Origin: an uncultured Lachnospiraceae bacterium | GTDB lineage: Bacteria > Bacillota > Clostridia > Lachnospirales > Lachnospiraceae | Length of the DNA stretch: 9,767 bases | Assembly (NCBI GenBank): GCA_902803635.1 | Contig: CADCQU010000391.1 | Span: 1 to 9,767 of the forward strand | Direction: 5' to 3' | Shown here: piece after piece, positions 6,165-9,767 of the stretch | Layout: every line of letters starts with the position of its first letter | Numbering within the stretch: position 1 is the first letter of the stretch | Position numbers and translations under genes: made by a program | Notes under the pieces: model-generated | Told to the model about the DNA's origin: nothing | Database searches by the model: none | What the model saw: only the letters and a program-made list of their open reading frames with translations

Positions 6165-6544
6165 GCTTGTGGCTGATTTTCCCTTCCACCTTTCCTTCGA
6201 GAATCAGCCACAAGTGCCAGAATGCTTGCTTTTTGGCTGACTTTCCTTCCAAGCTTGCCTTCCAGAATCAGCCACAAGTGCTAAATTGCTTGCTTTGTGG
6301 CTGACTTTCCCTCCCAGATTCTCTTTGAGAATCAGCCACAAGTGCAAGAATGCTTGCTTTGTGGCTGACTTTCCCTCCCAGATTCTCTTTGAGAATCAGC
6401 CACAAGTGCCAGAATGCTTGCTTTGTGGCTGATTTTCCCTCCCGGCTTTCCTTCGAGAATCAGCCACAAATACCAGAATGCTTGCCTTGTAGCTGACTTT
6501 CCCTCCCGGCTTCCCTGCCAAGTTCAGCCACAAAAGCCGAAAAT
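6165..6544. repeat. tandem array of six about 64-bp hairpin-forming repeats
   Basis: The units are 6165-6223 (59 bp, lacking five bases), 6224-6287, 6288-6351, 6352-6415, 6416-6479 and 6480-6544 (65 bp). A typical unit begins GCTTGCTTTGTGGCTGA, has a pyrimidine-rich middle, then AATCAGCCACAAGTGC. TTGTGGCTGA and TCAGCCACAA are perfectly complementary, and in unit 1 the stem reaches 13 bp (CTTGTGGCTGATT). Units 3 and 4 differ by one base and also contain an inner GATTCTC/GAGAATC hairpin. The outer units are more diverged. The period is not a multiple of three and frames are interrupted, so it is not coding. There are no unique spacers, so it is not CRISPR. It lies just past the ATP-grasp stop and upstream of the flippase; no T-run follows the stems. 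Confidence 0.93.
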
Positions 6545-6557
6545 GCCAGTCTGCAGC

Positions 6558-7523
6558 TTATCTAGCCACCATGCTTGCAATATATTTTACAAATGCCTCG
6601 ATTGGTTTCAAATCCGTGCAGGCATAGACTGTCCTTGCGCCGACCACGTCCTCGATTTCATTGAAAACCCACCCGTCTTCATCACGGATAAAATCAATTC
6701 CGCAATATCCGACCTCACCGAGTCCTTGCAGCAGTCTTCCTGTCATAGCCGCAACATCGTCGGGAATGGAAACCGCCTCCGCGCTCCCGCCCAACGAATA
6801 GTTGCTGCGGAAATCCTTTTCTGACTGTCTTTTAATCGCGCAATAAGGCTCCCCGCCCACGACATAGACACGAAGATCACAGTTTCCCTGCCGCGAGTAT
6901 TCCTGAAAAAACAGGTTTTTGTACCGTTCCTTTAACGTTACAGCTTCTTCCAAAGAAGAGACCAGGTAGACCTCTTTCCCCCCATGTCCGTCCAGTGTTT
7001 TTGCTACGACCGGCCAGCCTGGAATTGTCTCCGGACTCGTAAACACCTGCAACGTCCGGACCCCTCTCTCCCTGGCAAATGCAAGTGCCTTTACCTTGTC
7101 GTTTCCAAGAAGGGTGACTTTAGAAGTGTTAAAAACGTGGAGTACATGCCTCTCCAACCACACGGCAAATGCATAGCTGCGGGTGCGATTGATAACAATG
7201 TCGGGAAGGTACTCTACTCGCCCCTCGGAAATCGCAAAGTCAGGACGATTCCTCTCTCGCCCCTCGGAAATCGAAAGGTCGGAAAAACCTCCCACAAGTC
7301 CCTCGGAAACTACAATGTCAGGAAGGCTCCCGGCCTGTTCTTCGGAAATCGGTTTGGCGTAAAGCTTCTCCGCCTGATTCTCAAAAAAATATGGAAACAA
7401 ATCCTCATAAATGACGAGACGCATGCGTATTCCCTGCTTTTCCATCGCGCTTCGAAACATCGCGATGCTCTCCTTATTTCGTTTCGCATCCTCCGCACAA
7501 TACACAAGCCAGGCATTCCGCAT
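6558..7523 (-). CDS. divergent RimK-like ATP-grasp ligase with internal 13-residue repeats, 321 aa
   Basis: ATP-grasp ligases activate a carboxylate as acyl phosphate and join it to an amine; RimK relatives add amino acids such as glutamate. Seen: N-terminal pre-ATP-grasp domain to about residue 125; glycine-rich loop KTLDGHGGKEVYL around 175-187; RimK-type DLRVYVVGGEPYCAIKRQ around 216-233 and FRSNYSLGGSA around 238-248; and metal site GIDFIRDEDGWVFNEIED around 275-292. Residues 58-109 are four copies of a 13-residue unit (xISEGxxxxxPDI) encoded by 39-bp tandem repeats, an unusual insertion before the conserved-looking VINRTRSYAF. The metal motif is Glu-Ile-Glu where its neighbour has Glu-Val-Asn. 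I chose ATG 7523 because upstream codons run through REP-like repeats and the alpha/beta N-terminus begins here; AGGG lies upstream, a modest ribosome site. Substrate unknown. It is a paralogue of the next ATP-grasp gene. Confidence 0.88.
   Translation of the reverse strand: MRNAWLVYCAEDAKRNKESIAMFRSAMEKQGIRMRLVIYEDLFPYFFENQAEKLYAKPISEEQAGSLPDIVVSEGLVGGFSDLSISEGRERNRPDFAISEGRVEYLPDIVINRTRSYAFAVWLERHVLHVFNTSKVTLLGNDKVKALAFARERGVRTLQVFTSPETIPGWPVVAKTLDGHGGKEVYLVSSLEEAVTLKERYKNLFFQEYSRQGNCDLRVYVVGGEPYCAIKRQSEKDFRSNYSLGGSAEAVSIPDDVAAMTGRLLQGLGEVGYCGIDFIRDEDGWVFNEIEDVVGARTVYACTDLKPIEAFVKYIASMVAR
7197..7352 (-). repeat. in-frame 4 x 39-bp tandem repeat inside the ATP-grasp gene
   Basis: The units are 7197-7235, 7236-7274, 7275-7313 and 7314-7352, each exactly 39 bp with a near-constant CTCGGAAATCG core. 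Translated on the minus strand they give PISEEQAGSLPDI, VVSEGLVGGFSDL, SISEGRERNRPDF and AISEGRVEYLPDI. Because 39 is a multiple of three, unit gain or loss keeps the frame. Confidence 0.95.
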
Positions 7524-7572
7524 ACTTTCACACCCTATGAAAATCGCTCTTCGAACAATGTCCGCAGCTCCC

Positions 7573-7625
7573 CTTGCCTCCCCCTCCAGGGGGAGGTGGC
7601 ACAGCGTAACCATGACGGAAAGGGG
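7573..7625 (+). repeat. REP-like two-hairpin element, subfamily B, copy 1 (decayed second hairpin)
   Basis: It starts CTTGCC. Hairpin 1 is CCTCCCCCT with AGGGGGAGG, loop CC. The second hairpin is eroded (GCACAGCGTAACCATGAC) relative to copy 2 at 7760. It ends GACGGAAAGGGG. Confidence 0.8.
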
Positions 7626-7683
7626 CCGCCGCTCCGCATGTAGCATAGATATCCCTCTCATTCCGCAGCTTCGAAAGATCCGT

Positions 7684-7733
7684 CCCCTCTCAGTCGGCTT
7701 CGCCGACAGCTCCCCCTCAAGGGGGACAAGTGG
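7684..7733 (-). repeat. REP-like two-hairpin element, subfamily A, copy 4 (inverted)
   Basis: On the minus strand it starts CCACTTGTCCCCCTTGAGGG, then has GTCGGC, loop GAA, GCCGAC, and ends TGAGAGGGG. The base of hairpin 1 has lost the GC pair. It lies between two B copies of opposite orientation. Confidence 0.85.
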
Positions 7734-7759
7734 TAAGCGAAAAGATGATCGCCGCTCCT

Positions 7760-7812
7760 CTTGCCTCCCCCTCCAGGGGGAGGTGGCACGGCGTAGCCGT
7801 GACGGAGAGGGG
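7760..7812 (+). repeat. REP-like two-hairpin element, subfamily B, copy 2
   Basis: Hairpin 1 is CCTCCCCCT with AGGGGGAGG. Hairpin 2 is CACGGC, loop GTA, GCCGTG. It ends GACGGAGAGGGG. It is the best-preserved B copy and lies about 45 nt past the stop codon of the right-hand ATP-grasp gene. Confidence 0.85.
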
Positions 7813-7857
7813 CGCCGCAGTACAGCCTTCCTCCGACCTATCGCAGGAAAACACTTC

Positions 7858-8736
7858 TTAACGAGCAATTTCTTCCTTAATATACATCATAATCTCATCT
7901 GCCGCATTAATCCCTGTGCAGGCATACAGATTCTTAAAATGTGCATTTGAATTGACTTCGCAAAGAACAGGCTTTTCACCCTCCCCATACAGAATATCCA
8001 CCCCGGCGAAGTCCAACCCCAGATATTCGCAGGCGGCAAGAGCCATGCTCTCCCACGCCTCGTCCGGACGGATTGGCCGCATGCTCCCGCCATTTGTCAC
8101 ATTTGCCCGAAAATCCGCATCGTTATAGCGGTACATGGAGGCAATCACCTTTTTTCCAACAACCTGAAGGCGGACATCCCTCCCCTCGGAGGTCTGGATA
8201 TATTCCTGCACCATGTAGTCGCGCTCGCCAATCTCCTGTATGATGGAACACAACTCCTCCTCCGAGTGCGCCAAATGCACCTGCTGCCCGAACGACCCCA
8301 TGCACTCTTTGACCACGCAGGGAAAGCCCAGCTGCTCCTTTATGGACTGCAGGAATCTTTCCGAGACAAGTCCGTCCCTGTGAAATTTCTTCGGGGAAAT
8401 GTAGGTGCGCGGCATGCAAATGTCCTTATGCAGCTTCAGCGCCAGAAATGTTTTTGCCTTGTCATCACAGGCTGCAATCGCGGAGGCGGAATTAAACACC
8501 CGAAGCCCTGAAAGCTCCAGCGCACGCGCGAGCTTAACATCCTTATCCCAAAAGAGACAAAAATCGTATGTACCCTCCAGCCGGTAATCCTGTTCGGCAA
8601 GCTCCACCCACATCTCGTCCCCGGTCTTTCGGATCAGCTCCATCTCCTGCTTCCCGGCCGCCTCCTGCAGCATCGCAAAAAGCTCCATAAACTTGTCACT
8701 TCCGACAAATGCATTCACTACGAGCAATCCCTTCAT
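7858..8736 (-). CDS. RimK-like ATP-grasp ligase, 292 aa
   Basis: This is an ATP-grasp carboxylate-amine ligase of the RimK type, close to full family length. Seen: N-terminal alpha/beta domain (MKGLLVVNAF) to about residue 90; GFPCVVKECMGSFGQQVHL around 137-155 with the ATP-binding lysine and glycine-rich loop; YMVQEYI around 174-180; GRDVRLQVVGKKVIASMYR around 185-203; DFRANVTNGGSM around 208-219; and metal ligands in GVDIL (Asp about 247) and CEVNSN (Glu about 260, Asn about 262). The catalytic set looks intact. ATG 8736 has GAGG about eight nt upstream. The 188-nt leader carries nested inverted repeats. The next gene is a diverged paralogue, separated by REP-like elements. Possible roles are amino-acid tailing of a protein, peptide, cofactor or wall precursor; no precursor-peptide gene is seen, so none is assigned. 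Confidence 0.92.
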   Translation of the reverse strand: MKGLLVVNAFVGSDKFMELFAMLQEAAGKQEMELIRKTGDEMWVELAEQDYRLEGTYDFCLFWDKDVKLARALELSGLRVFNSASAIAACDDKAKTFLALKLHKDICMPRTYISPKKFHRDGLVSERFLQSIKEQLGFPCVVKECMGSFGQQVHLAHSEEELCSIIQEIGERDYMVQEYIQTSEGRDVRLQVVGKKVIASMYRYNDADFRANVTNGGSMRPIRPDEAWESMALAACEYLGLDFAGVDILYGEGEKPVLCEVNSNAHFKNLYACTGINAADEIMMYIKEEIAR

Positions 8737-8760
8737 GGCAAATCCTCATATCTTACAGGT

Positions 8761-8837
8761 GTTTTATCGACCATAGGCTCAAAGCTCAGACACCTTCATG
8801 GGCATTCTGAGCTGGAAAGTGCCAATCGTCATAAAAC
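8761..8837 (-). promoter_or_regulatory. nested inverted-repeat leader of the right-hand ATP-grasp gene
   Basis: An inner perfect 8-bp stem is AGCTCAGA (8783-8790) with TCTGAGCT (8806-8813), loop 15 nt. An outer stem is GTTTTAT (8761-8767) with ATAAAAC (8831-8837), which on the minus strand continues with GAC/GUC after a one-base bulge. A longer-range partner, CTGGAAAGTGC (8812-8822) with GCATTTTCCAG (8893-8903), could compete. It ends about 24 nt before the ATG. Its identity as a regulatory RNA is inference; I recognise no known riboswitch. Confidence 0.45.
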
Positions 8838-8924
8838 AAAGCCACTCATTCCAGAACCTTTATCTGTGTTTTCTTATGTTCCACGTCACTTTGCATTTTC
8901 CAGCGCAAGTTCTTCTCGAAATAT

Positions 8925-9596
8925 TTACCGTCCCGCCGCCGCCCAGTCGATTGGCTCGATGCCCTGGGAGGCGAGGTAGGCGTTGGCTCTGGAAAATGGA
9001 CGACTGCCAAAGAAACCTCCATAAGCCGAGAGCGGGCTTGGGTGAGGGGACTCAATTACAAAATGCTTCGGATTCGAGAGGAGGGACTTCTTCCGTCGGG
9101 CCGGTGTTCCCCAGAGGATGAACACGATGGGCCGATCCTCGCTGGCAAGCGCCCGGATAGCAGCGTCCGTAAACTCCTCCCAGCCGATGCCGCGGTGGGA
9201 ATTTGCCGCGTGCGCCCTTACCGTGAGCACCGTGTTGAGGAGGAGAACCCCCTGCTCCGCCCACGCCGTAAGGTCGCCATTTGCCGGAAGCTCGCAGCCG
9301 AGGTCATCCTGCATCTCCTTGTATATATTCACAAGGGAAGGAGGAATTCTCACATCCTTCCGTACGGAAAAGCAGAGGCCATTTGCCTGCCCCGGCTCGT
9401 GGTAGGGATCCTGCCCGAGGATGACCACCTTCACCTTCTCAAACGGGGTCAGGTCGAACGCGCGGAAAATCTCGCCGCTCGGCGGGTAGACCGTCTCAGT
9501 CCGGTAGGCCATGAGAACCTTCTTATATAATTCCCGGTAGTAGGGCTTCCCAAACTCCGGCCGAAGAACCGCCTCCCAGGCACCCGTAATCGCCAT
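8925..9596 (-). CDS. ung: uracil-DNA glycosylase, family 1, 223 aa
   Basis: It removes uracil from DNA by cleaving the N-glycosidic bond, the first step of base excision repair after cytosine deamination or dUMP incorporation; cytoplasmic. Seen: the water-activating motif VVILGQDPYH around residues 57-66 with catalytic Asp about 63; the uracil-pocket stretch QANGLCFSV around 70-78; the PPSLVNIYKEM loop; GVLLLNTVLTV with the uracil-binding Asn; and the leucine-loop HPSPLSAYGGFFGSRPF, catalytic His about 185. Length is typical. I chose ATG 9596 because an ideal GGAGG lies at 9602-9606; a longer frame to 9647 has no such site and adds 17 Lys/Cys-rich residues. Upstream is a hairpin and then the 30-bp repeat array, so the promoter may lie outside the window. 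Identification is confident. Confidence 0.97.
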   Translation of the reverse strand: MAITGAWEAVLRPEFGKPYYRELYKKVLMAYRTETVYPPSGEIFRAFDLTPFEKVKVVILGQDPYHEPGQANGLCFSVRKDVRIPPSLVNIYKEMQDDLGCELPANGDLTAWAEQGVLLLNTVLTVRAHAANSHRGIGWEEFTDAAIRALASEDRPIVFILWGTPARRKKSLLSNPKHFVIESPHPSPLSAYGGFFGSRPFSRANAYLASQGIEPIDWAAAGR

Positions 9597-9614
9597 TTTA
9601 ACCTCCTTTTGGCA

Positions 9615-9648
9615 AATGCAACCCGCTTTCTGAGATTTCCGTTGCATT
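9615..9648 (-). other. hairpin in the ung leader
   Basis: AATGCAAC (9615-9622) and GTTGCATT (9641-9648) are perfect 8-bp complements around an 18-nt loop, ending about 8 nt before the GGAGG of ung. One arm overlaps a GCAAATG heptamer (9612-9618). The role is unknown. Confidence 0.4.
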
Positions 9649-9650
9649 CC

Positions 9651-9767
9651 CTTTCATTCTGAACGAAGCGAAGAATCCCCCTGTCATTCTGAGCGAAGCA
9701 AAGAATCCCGCTGTCATTCTGAGCGAAGCAAAGAATCCCGCTGTCATTCTGAGCGAAGCAAAGAATC
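9651..9767 (+). repeat. 30-bp tandem repeat array (TCATTCTGAGCGAAG type), open at the window edge
   Basis: The units are 9651-9680, 9681-9710, 9711-9740 and 9741-9767 (cut by the end of the window). The typical unit is CTGTCATTCTGAGCGAAGCA followed by AAGAATCCCG. The first unit differs (GAACGAAGCG) and the next three agree, so the homogeneous part probably continues outside. A single inverted copy is at 29-56. The period is a multiple of three, but no gene context supports coding. Confidence 0.93.

Larger units (their letters stand above)
7524..7857. other. 334-bp gap between the two ATP-grasp genes, filled by REP-like elements
   Basis: Three REP-like elements occupy about half of it (B at 7573, inverted A at 7684, B at 7760). 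The remaining stretches are 7524-7572 (leader of the left ATP-grasp gene with AGGG), 7626-7683, 7734-7759 and 7813-7857. I see no promoter of quality and no gene. The reading frame running across it joins the ATP-grasp frame only by chance. Confidence 0.6.

Noticed and set aside
6165..6544. CRISPR array
   Set aside because: The period is uniform with no unique spacers, the stems lie inside each unit, and there are no cas genes.
6165..6544. intrinsic terminators in each 64-bp unit
   Set aside because: No T-run follows the stems on either strand and loops are about 26-30 nt.
6414..6824. 136-codon plus-strand reading frame
   Set aside because: It runs antisense through the repeats and the ATP-grasp gene; no start signal and no recognisable domain.
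7524..7868. 115-codon N-terminal extension of the left ATP-grasp gene
   Set aside because: The extension reads through three REP-like elements and even overlaps the end of the next gene; the conserved fold begins at the ATG at 7523.
6558..8736. graspetide/microviridin-type peptide biosynthesis cluster
   Set aside because: Two ATP-grasp enzymes of suitable size are present, but no precursor peptide, acetyltransferase or dedicated exporter is seen, and both enzymes look RimK-like.

Overview
The window looks like chromosomal DNA of a moderately GC-rich Bacillota, most likely a Clostridia member close to Lachnospiraceae. The grounds are strong GGAGG-type ribosome binding sites, the style of the flippase and ATP-grasp proteins, and the short hairpin repeats between genes. 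The taxonomic call is inference from general protein and repeat character. No rRNA, tRNA, integrase, transposase or CRISPR array is visible.

All eight recognisable genes lie on the minus strand, so transcription runs right to left: uracil-DNA glycosylase (9596-8925), a RimK-like ATP-grasp ligase (8736-7858), a second divergent ATP-grasp ligase (7523-6558), a SpoVB/MurJ-like MOP-family flippase (6038-4398), a Cof-type HAD hydrolase (4114-3287), a stand-alone RSH-type HD hydrolase (3233-2703), an NCS2 purine permease (2455-1028) and an SGNH hydrolase (GTG start, 871-284). Only the HAD-HD pair (53 nt apart) looks like a tight operon. The other gaps are 150-520 nt and are filled with repeats or structured sequence. 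The permease has the best promoter, and a bidirectional hairpin terminator lies between it and the SGNH gene.

The non-coding part is unusually rich. (1) A family of about 52-bp two-hairpin REP/MITE-like elements occurs in two subfamilies whose stems differ by paired changes; there are six good copies plus fragments. (2) Six 64-bp hairpin-bearing repeats stand in tandem at 6165-6544, between the second ATP-grasp gene and the flippase. (3) A 30-bp TCATTCTGAGCGAAG-type array runs off the right edge, with one inverted copy near the left edge. (4) Inside the second ATP-grasp gene an in-frame 4 x 39-bp repeat encodes four 13-residue repeats. (5) The heptamer GCAAATG (either strand) occurs about 17 times where roughly one is expected, mostly inside genes and helped by synonymous codon choice. 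It behaves like an interspersed signal such as an uptake, Chi or methylation motif.

Functionally, the two ATP-grasp ligases and the flippase could form an envelope or small-peptide module, and the RSH hydrolase beside a purine permease fits purine/alarmone homeostasis. Both links rest on gene proximity only. The best candidates for something undescribed are the GCAAATG signal, the expandable repeat in the ATP-grasp enzyme, and the 64-bp hairpin array.
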